From Bradyrhizobium sp. CCH5-F6 (GTDB lineage Bacteria > Pseudomonadota > Alphaproteobacteria > Rhizobiales > Xanthobacteraceae): a DNA stretch of 64,000 nucleotides. The notes under the pieces are model-generated. The model was not told the origin of the DNA, made no database searches, and saw only the letters and a list, made by a program, of their open reading frames with translations. Positions 52,271-61,491 of the stretch are shown here, piece by piece. The translations under genes and the position numbers were made by a program. Every line of letters starts with the position of its first letter. Positions within the stretch are counted from its first letter, which is position 1. Location: NCBI RefSeq assembly GCF_001556045.1, contig NZ_LSIC01000022.1, forward strand, positions 1 through 64,000, in the 5' to 3' direction.

Positions 52271-53470
52271 TCATTTCTTCAGGAGCGGACATTTGGATTC
52301 GGAGACCGGGCGAAACGCGTCCTCGCCCTTCACGGTCTTGATGATGTCCAGATAGTCCCACGGCTCCTTCGATTGCTCGGGCTTCTTCACCTTGGCGAGA
52401 TACATGTCGCGGATGACGCGGCCGTCCTCGCGCAACTTGCCGCCATGGACGAAGATATCCTCGATCGGCAGCTCGCGCATCTTCGCCATCACCTTGGCGG
52501 AATCGTCGGTGCCGGCGGCCTTGATGGCCTTCAGATAATGCAGAACCGAGCCGTAGACGCCGGTCTGGATCATGGTCGGCATCACCTTGGTGCGCTCGTA
52601 GAACTTCTTCGACCAGGCGCGGGTGGCCTCGTCCATGTTCCAGTAGGAGGCCGTGGTCATGTAGGTGCCCTGCGCAGCCTTCAGGCCGATCGCGTGCACG
52701 TCGGTGTCGAACATCAGGAGGCCGACCAGCTTCTGGCCGCCCTGGACCAGGCCGAACTCGCCGGACTGCTTGATGGCGTTGTCCGTGTCCTGGCCGGCAT
52801 TGGCGAAGGCGACCACGTCGGATTTCGAGCTCTGCGCCTGGAGTGCGAAGGAGGAGAAGTCGGCGGTGTTGGTCGGATGTTTCACGCCGCCGAGCACCTT
52901 GCCGCCCATCTCGTTGATGAAGCGCGTCGCGTCCTTCTCGAGCTGCTGGCCGAAGGCGTAGTCCGCGGTGATGAAGTACCAGGACTTGCCGCCTTCCTTG
53001 ATGACGGCCGAGGCCGTCACCTTCGACAGCGCATAGGTGTCGTAGGTGAAATGCATCGTGTTCGGGCTGCACAGCTCGTCCGTCAGCGAGCTCGCGCCGG
53101 GACCCGAGAGCAGGGCGACCTTGCCCCGTTCGCGCACCATGTTGTGCACGGCGATTGCGATGCCTGAATTGGGGATGTCGACGACGGCGTCGACCTTGCC
53201 GTTGTCGAACCAGCCGCGCACGATCTGCACGCCGACGTCGGTCTTCATCTGGTGATCGGCGCTGATGATCTCGATGGGCTTGCCGAGCACGGTCGGCCCG
53301 AACTCCTCCACCGCCATCTTGGCCGCTTCGACCGAGCCCGGCCCGCTGTTGTCGCGGCCCCAGCTCGACAGGTCCGTCAGCACGCCGATCCGCACTGCGT
53401 CGTCGGAGATCTGCGCAGAAGCAGCTGAAGTCATGGCCGCGAGCATGGCGCAGGCCAGAAGCCCTCTCAT
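52271..53470 (-). CDS. ABC transporter substrate-binding protein, branched-chain amino acid type
   Basis: A 399-residue periplasmic binding protein (LivJ/Peripla_BP_6 type). Signal peptide at residues 1-19, cleaved after ASA. The binding domain starts DDAVRIGVLTDLSSWGRDNS, with later KVALLSGPGASSLTDELCSP. No permease or ATPase gene is in the window, so it must use a transporter encoded elsewhere. Likely ligand: a small organic acid or amide related to the adjacent catabolic genes. Confidence 0.92.
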   Translation of the reverse strand: MRGLLACAMLAAMTSAASAQISDDAVRIGVLTDLSSWGRDNSGPGSVEAAKMAVEEFGPTVLGKPIEIISADHQMKTDVGVQIVRGWFDNGKVDAVVDIPNSGIAIAVHNMVRERGKVALLSGPGASSLTDELCSPNTMHFTYDTYALSKVTASAVIKEGGKSWYFITADYAFGQQLEKDATRFINEMGGKVLGGVKHPTNTADFSSFALQAQSSKSDVVAFANAGQDTDNAIKQSGEFGLVQGGQKLVGLLMFDTDVHAIGLKAAQGTYMTTASYWNMDEATRAWSKKFYERTKVMPTMIQTGVYGSVLHYLKAIKAAGTDDSAKVMAKMRELPIEDIFVHGGKLREDGRVIRDMYLAKVKKPEQSKEPWDYLDIIKTVKGEDAFRPVSESKCPLLKK

Positions 53471-53674
53471 CGTCGTTTCCTCTCTTATTGAGCCGCTGGC
53501 GCGGCGGGCTTGTTCTGGCGGTAAATTAGATACTGACGAATGAGTTTGTCAATGGCGAATTTTGCGGGGGTCGGTTTCGACGATCGCCCGGCGACGCTTG
53601 GCATGTGCGCGCAATTGCCTCAGCACTATCACCGTGAGCGGCTTGTCCTTCGAAGCTTGAGGAGCCAAGGCGGA

Positions 53675-53725
53675 AGCAAAGCGATCCAGATCTTTCCGCG
53701 GAGGCATTCTGGATTGCTTCGTTGC
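53675..53725. repeat. Palindromic intergenic repeat within a 360-bp gap
   Basis: GCAAAGCGATCCAGA (about 53676-53690) pairs with TCTGGATTGCTTCGTTGC (about 53708-53725). Such sequences are common between genes in Bradyrhizobium. The rest of 53471-53830 has no gene; it holds the upstream regions of the divergent SBP and MFS genes. Confidence 0.7.
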
Positions 53726-53830
53726 AAGGGCTCCTCGCAATGACGGCGGTGGCAGTCGTGCGCAAAATCTCGCGCCGTATCGCGCGAGAGCCGACGCCTC
53801 CGCAGGTTGCAACGGCCGCTGCGATTGGCC

Positions 53831-55162
53831 ATGATGCTCAAGGGAATCTTTGGGCAGGGCATGACGGCAGCAGTGGGGGCCTCCGCTTCGGCGGAGAAAA
53901 CGACGACGGCGCATGTGGTGTGGGCGAGCGCGCTCGGCACGGCCATCGAGTGGTATGACTTCCTGATCTACGGCACGGCAGCAGCGCTCGTCTTCAACAA
54001 GCTGTTCTTTCCGAGCTTCGATCCCTTCGTCGGCACGCTCGCGGCGTTCTCGACCTATGCGGTCGGCTTCGTGGCCCGGCCGATCGGCGGCGCCATCATC
54101 GGGCATTACGGCGACCGGCTCGGCCGGAAGACCATGCTGGTCGCCACCATGATCGCAATGGGGCTCGGCACCTTCCTGATCGGCTGCCTGCCGACCTACA
54201 GCCAGATCGGCGTCTGGGCTCCAATCCTGCTCGTCATCCTCCGTTTCGTTCAGGGCATTGGGCTCGGGGGCGAGTGGAGCGGTGCGGTCGTGATGGTGGT
54301 CGAGCACGCCGGCAATCGACGCGGCTTCTACGGCAGCCTGGTGCAGGTGGGCTTTCCCGTCGGCGTTGCGGCCTCCACCGGCATCTTCGGCCTGATGACG
54401 AAGCTGCCCGAGGCGGACTTCCTCAGCTGGGGCTGGCGCGTGCCGTTCCTGATCAGCATTCTGCTCGTCGGCATCGGCTTCATCGTGCGACTCAAGCTCG
54501 CGGAGACGCCTCACTTCAAGGAGATCGTCGAACGCAAGGAGGTGCTGGCGCAGCCGGCCCTCGACGTGCTGCGCCGCGACTGGCGCAGCTTTCTGCTGGC
54601 GATCGGCATCACGGTGTCGGAGGTCGGGCTCGCATATCTCCTCACCGTGTTCACGGTGGTCTACGCGACGACAAGGCTCGGTCTGCCGCGGCAGGTGATC
54701 CTGGATGCCGTGGTCTATGCCGCCATCGTCGAATTCGCGACGCTGCCGCTTGCCGGCTGGCTGTCCGACATCTTCGGGCGCAAGGCGCTGTATCTCGCCG
54801 GCGGCATCTTCTCGGTTGCGCTGGCCTTTCCGCTGTTCTGGTTCCTCGACACCAGGGAGCCGGCGCTGATCACGCTCGCGCTCGTCGTCACGATGACACT
54901 GACCCATGCGCTGCTGTTCGGACCGAAGGCCGCGTTCATGCCGGAGCTGTTCCGCACCCAGGTGCGCTACAGCGGTGCTTCGCTCGGCGCCAACGTCGCG
55001 GCGGCGCTGAGCGGCGGCTTCTCGCCGCTGATCGCGACCGCGCTGCTGGCCTGGGCCGGCTCGTACTGGGCGGTGTCGGTCTACATCATCGCGCTGTCGA
55101 TCGTCACGATCATCTCGACGCTGCTGGCGCCGGAGACGGCGCGCGATGCGCTGAGATCCTGA
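53831..55162 (+). CDS. MFS transporter, metabolite:H+ symporter (MHS) type
   Basis: A 443-residue transporter with about 12 membrane segments. N-terminal ALGTAIEWYDFLIYGTAAAL is the MHS hallmark, followed by GHYGDRLGRKTMLVATM, the MFS signature loop. Probably imports an organic acid or similar metabolite. The start is uncertain: ATG at 53831, 53834 or 53861 are all possible and none has a strong ribosome site. Confidence 0.9.
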   Translation: MMLKGIFGQGMTAAVGASASAEKTTTAHVVWASALGTAIEWYDFLIYGTAAALVFNKLFFPSFDPFVGTLAAFSTYAVGFVARPIGGAIIGHYGDRLGRKTMLVATMIAMGLGTFLIGCLPTYSQIGVWAPILLVILRFVQGIGLGGEWSGAVVMVVEHAGNRRGFYGSLVQVGFPVGVAASTGIFGLMTKLPEADFLSWGWRVPFLISILLVGIGFIVRLKLAETPHFKEIVERKEVLAQPALDVLRRDWRSFLLAIGITVSEVGLAYLLTVFTVVYATTRLGLPRQVILDAVVYAAIVEFATLPLAGWLSDIFGRKALYLAGGIFSVALAFPLFWFLDTREPALITLALVVTMTLTHALLFGPKAAFMPELFRTQVRYSGASLGANVAAALSGGFSPLIATALLAWAGSYWAVSVYIIALSIVTIISTLLAPETARDALRS

Positions 55163-55223
55163 AGATCAATGCCCGCCGCCAGGGTGGCGGGGCGGGGGCC
55201 TCGAAATTTTTTCAGGCGGGCCT

Positions 55224-55251
55224 CTTGAAACCGATTTCCGGCTTTCTAAGT
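55224..55251 (+). promoter_or_regulatory. RpoH-type heat shock promoter
   Basis: CTTGAAA at 55224-55230 matches the sigma-32 -35 element, followed after 15 nt by CTAAGT (55246-55251) as a likely -10. Transcription would start near 55258, at the beginning of the ROSE element. Confidence 0.7.
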
Positions 55252-55257
55252 CGTTTT

Positions 55258-55386
55258 TCGCCGCGAGAGCGGTGTGCCGGATGCCAGAATCGGGTCCGGC
55301 ACGGGCGCCGGACCGGTCTGCGGACCCCGTCTGAGACCCGGCCTTGCGCTCCTTCGTATCCATCTTGCTCTTTGGAGGACTTGGTT
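55258..55386 (+). promoter_or_regulatory. ROSE RNA thermometer
   Basis: The leader starts with a CCGC-GAGA-GCGG hairpin (55261-55272), then a TGCCGGA/TCCGGCA hairpin (55275-55301), a GC-rich middle hairpin, and a 3' element CATCTTGCTCTTTGGAGGAC just before the ATG. In the known Bradyrhizobium ROSE elements the TTGCT segment pairs with the GGAGGA ribosome site (here 55374-55379) at low temperature and opens on heating. The match to that 3' signature is very close. Confidence 0.92.
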
Positions 55387-55848
55387 ATGAGGACCAGTTT
55401 CGACTTTGCGCCCCTGTGGCGCTCCACCATCGGCTTCGATCATCTGGCCGACCTCGTCGACAGCACGCTGCGCCAGGCGACCGAGGACAACTATCCCCCC
55501 TACAACATCGAGCGTTCCGGCGAGGACCACTACCGGATCAGCCTTGCCGTGGCGGGCTTCGGCGTCAACGACATCACGGTGACGGCCGAACAGAACGCCC
55601 TGACCATCGAAGGCCGGAAGCCCGAGACCGCCGCGCGCGAATACCTCTACCAGGGCATCGCCGCGCGTCCGTTCCGGCGCGTGTTCAACCTCGCCGACTA
55701 TGTGCAGGTGAAGCAGGCCTCCTTCCAGGACGGGCTCCTGATCATCGACCTCGTCCGCGAGGTTCCGGAAGCCATGAAGCCGCGCCGGATTCCGATCGCG
55801 GGCGGAACACCTGCGGCATCGCAGATCGAGCAGAAGAAGGCTGCCTGA
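55387..55848 (+). CDS. Small heat shock protein, Hsp20 class A (IbpA-like)
   Basis: A 153-residue holdase chaperone. Alpha-crystallin domain at about residues 35-130: YPPYNIERSGEDHYRISLAV through GLLIIDLVREVPEAMKPR. The N-terminal FAPLWRSTIGFDHLADLVD is typical of rhizobial class A small heat shock proteins. It sits behind a ROSE element and heads an operon with a class C relative and a DegP-like protease, matching the hspBC-degP type of arrangement known in Bradyrhizobium; hspB is the likely equivalent. Confidence 0.95.
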   Translation: MRTSFDFAPLWRSTIGFDHLADLVDSTLRQATEDNYPPYNIERSGEDHYRISLAVAGFGVNDITVTAEQNALTIEGRKPETAAREYLYQGIAARPFRRVFNLADYVQVKQASFQDGLLIIDLVREVPEAMKPRRIPIAGGTPAASQIEQKKAA

Positions 55849-55923
55849 GGGCTCGATCGATTGAGTGGCGGAACGCGGCGCGCCATGCGCGTCCGCGCTT
55901 CCCGATGCATGGAGGAGAGAACC

Positions 55924-56415
55924 ATGGGTTTTCGTGATCTCATTCCCTGGTCGAGAAACCAGGAGCTTGCGCCGGCGCGCGAGAGTTTCGATCCGTTGCT
56001 GACGCTTCACCGCGAGATGAACCGTCTGTTCGACGACGTATTCCGCGGCTTCGGCACGAACAGCCTGTCGCCGTTGATGGAGGGCCGTTTCGGCTGGCCG
56101 AAGGTCGAGCTCAGCGAGACCGACAAGACGCTGACCGTATCGGCCGAGCTTCCCGGCCTGACCGAAAAGGACGTCCAGGTCGAGATTGCCAATGGCGTGC
56201 TGACGGTCCGCGGCGAGAAGAAGGCAGAGCGCAACGGCGAAGGCAGGTACTTCACCGAGCGCTACTACGGCGCTTTCGAGCGGCAAATCCCGCTGGAGGG
56301 CGTCGAGGAGGACAAGGCCGAGGCGTCGTTCAGGAACGGCGTCCTCACCGTGTCGCTGCCAAAATCGGAGAAGGCACGCGAAGGCGTCAAGCGCATCGCC
56401 ATCAACACGCATTGA
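55924..56415 (+). CDS. Small heat shock protein, Hsp20 class C
   Basis: A 163-residue alpha-crystallin-domain protein (domain about residues 55-150: WPKVELSETDKTLTVSAELP through ASFRNGVLTVSLPKSEKA). The N-terminal DLIPWSRNQELAPARESFDP and HREMNRLFDDVFRGF are typical of the HSP17-like group, distinct from the first protein. A strong GGAGGAGAGA ribosome site precedes the ATG at 55924. Co-transcribed with its neighbour at 55387 by spacing (75 bases). A 12-bp perfect hairpin follows its stop. Confidence 0.95.
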   Translation: MGFRDLIPWSRNQELAPARESFDPLLTLHREMNRLFDDVFRGFGTNSLSPLMEGRFGWPKVELSETDKTLTVSAELPGLTEKDVQVEIANGVLTVRGEKKAERNGEGRYFTERYYGAFERQIPLEGVEEDKAEASFRNGVLTVSLPKSEKAREGVKRIAINTH

Positions 56416-56423
56416 TGTCAAGC

Positions 56424-56452
56424 GGGACGGCGGCGATTGGCGCCGCCGTCCC
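56424..56452 (+). terminator. Hairpin after the second hsp20 gene
   Basis: GGGACGGCGGCG (56424-56435) pairs perfectly with 56441-56452, loop ATTGG. No T-run, so it may act as an mRNA-stabilising or processing stem rather than a terminator, which would let downstream genes be expressed at a lower level. Confidence 0.5.
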
Positions 56453-56502
56453 ATCGTCAACAAGCCCGTCCCCCCGGAAAGGAGCATGAGGGAGACACAC
56501 CG

Positions 56503-56838
56503 ATGACCAACGTGAATATCGATCCCGGCGGCCTCAACCCGCTGTTTCACCCCGCGGCCCACTACGACTCGCCAGCCGACGTTCTCAATGCGCAGGAGCT
56601 CTCTTCGCCGGAGAAGCGCATCATCCTGTCGTCCTGGGCCTCCGACATGTACGCGGTCGAATCCTGTCCCGCCTTGCGCGAGATTCCCGGCATGAGCCAC
56701 ACGGTCCGGCTCGTCGATATCCTGGCCGCCTTGCGCAAGCTCGACGGCGACAATGACAATGACGACCCGCCGCGGGGCGGCGGCGTGCCGATGCGGCTGC
56801 GGCGGCCATGGGCCGCCGCAGAGAGGCGGGCCGCATGA
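56503..56838 (+). CDS. Small conserved protein in the heat shock operon
   Basis: A 111-residue product, not assigned to a named family. The first 80 residues are ordered (HYDSPADVLNAQELSSPEKR, then LSSWASDMYAVESCPALREI), with a helix likely to bind other proteins, followed by an acidic DGDNDNDD stretch and a basic C-terminus. Proteins of this type accompany hsp20 and stress genes in alphaproteobacteria, by memory. GGAG lies about 20 bases before the ATG at 56503, with GGGAG closer. It overlaps the next small ORF (ATGA). Confidence 0.75.
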   Translation: MTNVNIDPGGLNPLFHPAAHYDSPADVLNAQELSSPEKRIILSSWASDMYAVESCPALREIPGMSHTVRLVDILAALRKLDGDNDNDDPPRGGGVPMRLRRPWAAAERRAA

Positions 56839-56951
56839 TGTTCACGCCCACCGTGCTCGGACTCGTGCTGCTCGGCCAATCCCTGGCCGCCTGGGCCGTT
56901 CCGTTTCTGGCCCTGCAGGGCTGGATCGTCGCCCCACGCGACGAAGGCTGA
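56835..56951 (+). CDS. 38-residue hydrophobic peptide gene
   Basis: The frame reads MMFTPTVLGLVLLGQSLAAW and so on, ending WIVAPRDEG. One hydrophobic stretch covers about residues 6-28. The start overlaps the stop of the previous gene in the ATGA arrangement typical of translational coupling. Codon choice (GC-rich third positions) matches its neighbours. No homologue is known to me; a membrane microprotein expressed with the heat shock genes is likely. Confidence 0.55.
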   Translation: MMFTPTVLGLVLLGQSLAAWAVPFLALQGWIVAPRDEG

Positions 56952-56999
56952 CGCCACGAAGGCCTCGACTATCCACACAACACAAAGCGGCAGGTGACG

Positions 57000-58109
<1,110 letters not shown>

Positions 58110-58310
58110 GTCTATCGCGCCGGCAAGGGTTCGAAACTCCTGAAAGCACGGCCGGAATCAGGGGCGTTCGCTCAGCACGTCTCGCGCTGGTTGTCTGGCA
58201 TGAAACGGGGTGCCCGAGTTCCATATGGCGATTGCCTCTTGTTGGCCGGCAAGCGAACGTCGTCACGCCATATTTCGGCGGGAGTGATCTGCCGAGAGGG
58301 AGGCGCTCCG

Positions 58311-58691
58311 ATGACCAAGGCTCTGATCACCGCTATTGCAATCCTGGCCTGTGTGCCGGCGAGCGCGATTGCGCAGGAGCGTGCGGGCGATGCAGCGCTC
58401 GGTGCTCTATCCGGTGCCGTCGTGCTGGGCCCGGTCGGTGCGGTCGCCGGAGCTCTGGTTGGCTACACCGCCGGACCTTCCATCGCCCGATCCTGGGGCC
58501 TGAGAGGTTCTCGGCCGGCAACACACCGGCCGCCGCCAAGCCGCACGGTCGCGACCCGCGCTGCACCGCGCACGCGCGAGGCGATGAATGCCAACGGCCA
58601 GATGCGAGCTGCTGGCAGTCCGCCGCCGGTTCAAGCCGCGCCTGCCATGCCGGCGCAACCCCCGGCACCGCCCGTTCAGGGATTCGACTAA
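58311..58691 (+). CDS. Short secreted protein with glycine-zipper-like segment
   Basis: A 126-residue product. Signal peptide (about residues 1-22, cleaved near AIAQ) followed by GALSGAVVLGPVGAVAGALV, a Gly/Ala-rich segment resembling glycine-zipper membrane motifs, and a Pro/Ala-rich C-terminus. GAGGGAGG precedes the ATG at 58311. Function unknown; probably inserted in or attached to the envelope. It is separated from degP by 201 bases. Confidence 0.78.
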   Translation: MTKALITAIAILACVPASAIAQERAGDAALGALSGAVVLGPVGAVAGALVGYTAGPSIARSWGLRGSRPATHRPPPSRTVATRAAPRTREAMNANGQMRAAGSPPPVQAAPAMPAQPPAPPVQGFD

Positions 58692-58756
58692 GGCCGAAAC
58701 TTCAAGCCGAAGCCTTCGGGCGCAGCCGATCGAACGGACGTGGCTTGCGCCCTGGT

Positions 58757-59608
58757 CTAGGGCTGGCCGAGAATCTTCTTCGCGGCGCGAAGATGCGGCT
58801 TATCGATCATCTGGCCATCGAGGCGCAGCGTGCCGGAATCGGGATTGCTCGCGAACGCCGCGATCACCTTCTCCGCCCATTTGCGCTCGGTGTCGGTCGG
58901 CTCGAAGGCCGCGTTGACGACGTCGACGTGCTTGGGATGGATCAGCGCCTTTGCGGAGAAGCCGTCGCGCCGTGCCGCGCGCGTCTCGGCTTCGAGGCCC
59001 GCGAGGTTGTCGATGTCGGTGTAGACCGTGTCGATCGGCGCGACCTCGGCCGCCGCCGCGGCCATCAGGCAGAGATCGCGCGCCAGCCGATAGGGGCTGT
59101 GAAACACGCCGCCGCTTGCTTTCTCGGTTGCGCCGAGCGAGGCGGAGAGATCCTCCGCGCCCCACATCAGGCCGGCAAGGCGAGGGGAGCAGCCCTTGTA
59201 GCTGCCGAGCCCGAAGATCGAGCCGGCGGTCTCCGTCGCGACGCAGACGATGCGCGTCGTGCCGATCGCGATGCCGGCCGCTGCTTCCAGGGCTTCGAGC
59301 CAGGTCGCGACCTGCCGCACGTCGTCGCCGCCCTGCGATTTCGGCAGCACGATGCCGTCGGGCCTGCCCGGCATCACCGCGGCGAGATCGGCCAGTGTCA
59401 TGCCGGTGTCGAGCGCGTTGACGCGGACATAGAGCTGATGTGGCTTGCTGCGGCCTTTCAACATCGCAAGCGTCAGCCCGCGCGCCTCAGCTTTCTTCTC
59501 GGTGACGACGGAATCCTCGAGATCGATGATCAGCGCGTCGGCCTTGCCTTCGCTCGCCTTTTCGAATTTGCGCGGGGAATCGCCCGGCACGAACAGCATC
59601 GAACGCAT
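58757..59608 (-). CDS. HpcH/HpaI-type CoA ester lyase (CitE-like)
   Basis: A 283-residue TIM-barrel lyase. Conserved elements: MRSMLFVPGDSPRKFEKA, LIIDLEDSV, RVNALDTG, CVATETAGSIFGL, and GAEDLSASLGA with the metal-binding Glu and Asp. The family includes citramalyl-CoA, malyl-CoA and L-malyl-CoA/beta-methylmalyl-CoA lyases. It overlaps the MaoC gene by one base (TGATG), so a (methyl)malyl-CoA or citramalyl-CoA cleavage route with that hydratase is likely. Confidence 0.92.
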   Translation of the reverse strand: MRSMLFVPGDSPRKFEKASEGKADALIIDLEDSVVTEKKAEARGLTLAMLKGRSKPHQLYVRVNALDTGMTLADLAAVMPGRPDGIVLPKSQGGDDVRQVATWLEALEAAAGIAIGTTRIVCVATETAGSIFGLGSYKGCSPRLAGLMWGAEDLSASLGATEKASGGVFHSPYRLARDLCLMAAAAAEVAPIDTVYTDIDNLAGLEAETRAARRDGFSAKALIHPKHVDVVNAAFEPTDTERKWAEKVIAAFASNPDSGTLRLDGQMIDKPHLRAAKKILGQP

Positions 59609-60060
59609 CAGACCGGCCTCTTGTGCATCATCGCCATGCGGCGGCATTTGCCGACGATCTCGTCGTTCTGGTTCAAGGCATGGTGCTCGAACTCGACGAT
59701 GCCGGCCTTGGGCCGCGATTTGGAGTCCCGCACCGAGAGCACCTTTGTCGTGGCCCGCAACGTGTCGCCATGGAAGACCGGCTTAGGAAAGGTGACGTCG
59801 GTCATGCCGAGATTGGCGACGGTGGTCCCCAGAGTCGTATCATAGACCGTCATGCCGATCATGATGCCGAGGGTGTAAAGGCTGTTGAAAATGCGCTGGC
59901 CGAATTCGGTCTTCTCGGCGAAATGCGCGTCGATGTGCAGCGGCTGCGGATTGAGCGTCAGCAGGCTGAACATGGTGTTGTCCATTTCCGTGACCGTCCG
60001 GGTCAGCGGATGCCTGAACTCCTGGCCCACGGAAAAGTCTTCGAAATAAAGCCCGGCCAT
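59608..60060 (-). CDS. MaoC-like dehydratase
   Basis: A 150-residue hot-dog-fold enoyl-CoA/mesaconyl-type hydratase. The catalytic motif lies in LHIDAHFAEKTEFGQRIFNS, with Asp and His in the expected positions. ATG at 60060 begins MAGLYFEDFSVGQEF. Together with the downstream CitE-like lyase it resembles the mesaconate/citramalyl-CoA module; the substrate is not certain. Confidence 0.9.
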   Translation of the reverse strand: MAGLYFEDFSVGQEFRHPLTRTVTEMDNTMFSLLTLNPQPLHIDAHFAEKTEFGQRIFNSLYTLGIMIGMTVYDTTLGTTVANLGMTDVTFPKPVFHGDTLRATTKVLSVRDSKSRPKAGIVEFEHHALNQNDEIVGKCRRMAMMHKRPV

Positions 60061-60292
60061 CGCGGTTTCCTCCCTGCGAAATAACGGCGCGCTCGCACCG
60101 TCGCGCCGCATGACCCCATGCATGGTAGACACAGTTGATCGACAAATTCACGTATCTGTACCCGGTTTTTCAAGTTAAAGAACGCAAGTGAGGGAACGTC
60201 CGGGCGCAGTCATCGGCCACGGCCTTGGAATGGGAAACGCGAAGAGCAGGGAGATTGCGTGAATCGCGGCTCCCGACAAGGAGACCGGGAAC

Positions 60293-61459
60293 ATGGATTT
60301 CGCGCTCACGGATCAGCAGGAAGCCATTCGCGACGCCATCGCGAAGATCTGCGAGGGCTTTCCAGACGCATACTGGCTGAAGAAGGATCACGACGGCGGC
60401 TTCCCGCACGACTTCCACAAGGCGCTGGCGGACGCCGGCTGGCTCGGTATCTGCGTGCCGGAAGAATATGGCGGCTCCGGGCTCGGCATCACCGAAGCCG
60501 CGGTCATGATGCGAACCATCGCGGAGTCGGGGGCCGGCATGTCCGGCGCCTCCGCGGTGCACATCAACGTGTTCGGCCTCAATCCCGTCGTCGTGTTCGG
60601 CACGGAAGAACAGCGCAGGCGCATGCTGCCGCCGATGGTCGAAGGCCGTGAGAAGGCGTGCTTCGCCGTCACCGAGCCCAACACCGGTCTCAACACCACG
60701 CAGCTCAAGACCCGCGCGGTCGCCAAGAACGACCGTTACATCGTCAACGGCCAGAAGGTGTGGATCTCGACCGCGCAGGTCGCGCACAAGATCCTGCTGC
60801 TGGCGCGCACCACGCCGCTGGAAGAGGTGCGCTCGCCCACCCACGGCCTCAGCCTGTTCTACACCGATTTCGACCGCAACAGGATCAAGGTCCACGAGAT
60901 CGAGAAGATGGGCCGTAAGATCGTCGACTCCAACGAGCTGTTCTTCGAGGATTTCGAGATCCCGATGGAGGACCGTATCGGCGAGGAAGGGAAGGGCTTC
61001 GAGTACATCCTCGAAGGCATGAACCCCGAGCGCATCCTGATTGCCGCGGAGGCGGTCGGTCTCGGCAAGCTGGCGCTGTCGCGTGCGACCGAATACGCCA
61101 AGACCCGCGTCGTGTTCAACCGGCCCATCGGCAAGAACCAGGGCATCCAGCATCCGCTCGCAGTGAACTGGGTCGAGCTCGAGGCCGCTTGGCTGATGGT
61201 GATGTCGGCGGCCTGGCAATACGACAAGGGCATGCCGTGCGGCGCCGCGGCCAATGCCGCGAAATATCTCGCAGGCGAGGCGGGCTTCTCGGCCTGCGAG
61301 CAGGCGGTGATGACGCATGGCGGCTTCGGCTATGCCAAGGAATTCCACGTCGAGCGCTATCTGCGCGAAGTGCTGATCCCGCGCATCGCGCCGGTCAGTC
61401 CGCAACTCGCGCTCAGCTTCATCGCGGAAAAGGTGCTGGGGCTCGCAAAGTCGTACTGA
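60293..61459 (+). CDS. Acyl-CoA dehydrogenase
   Basis: A 388-residue flavoprotein. N-terminal helical domain, then FAVTEPNTGLNTTQLKTRAV (FAD/substrate-binding signature) and C-terminal HGGFGYAKEFHVERYLREVL. The usual catalytic glutamate motif near the C-terminus (EGT) is absent: the sequence there reads IPRIAPVSPQLAL. Glu246 in GMNPERILIAAEA lines up with the base used in isovaleryl-CoA and long-chain enzymes. It diverges from the MaoC gene. Confidence 0.92.
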   Translation: MDFALTDQQEAIRDAIAKICEGFPDAYWLKKDHDGGFPHDFHKALADAGWLGICVPEEYGGSGLGITEAAVMMRTIAESGAGMSGASAVHINVFGLNPVVVFGTEEQRRRMLPPMVEGREKACFAVTEPNTGLNTTQLKTRAVAKNDRYIVNGQKVWISTAQVAHKILLLARTTPLEEVRSPTHGLSLFYTDFDRNRIKVHEIEKMGRKIVDSNELFFEDFEIPMEDRIGEEGKGFEYILEGMNPERILIAAEAVGLGKLALSRATEYAKTRVVFNRPIGKNQGIQHPLAVNWVELEAAWLMVMSAAWQYDKGMPCGAAANAAKYLAGEAGFSACEQAVMTHGGFGYAKEFHVERYLREVLIPRIAPVSPQLALSFIAEKVLGLAKSY

Positions 61460-61491
61460 GCGAGTCTTGTGTCCCAAATCAAAGAGGCCGC

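Noticed and set aside
54274..55848. A 524-codon plus-strand frame running from within the MFS gene to the end of the first hsp20 gene
   Set aside because: It is a chance extension of the hsp20 frame through the ROSE element and the other frame of the MFS gene. The real start is the ATG at 55387 just after GGAGGA.
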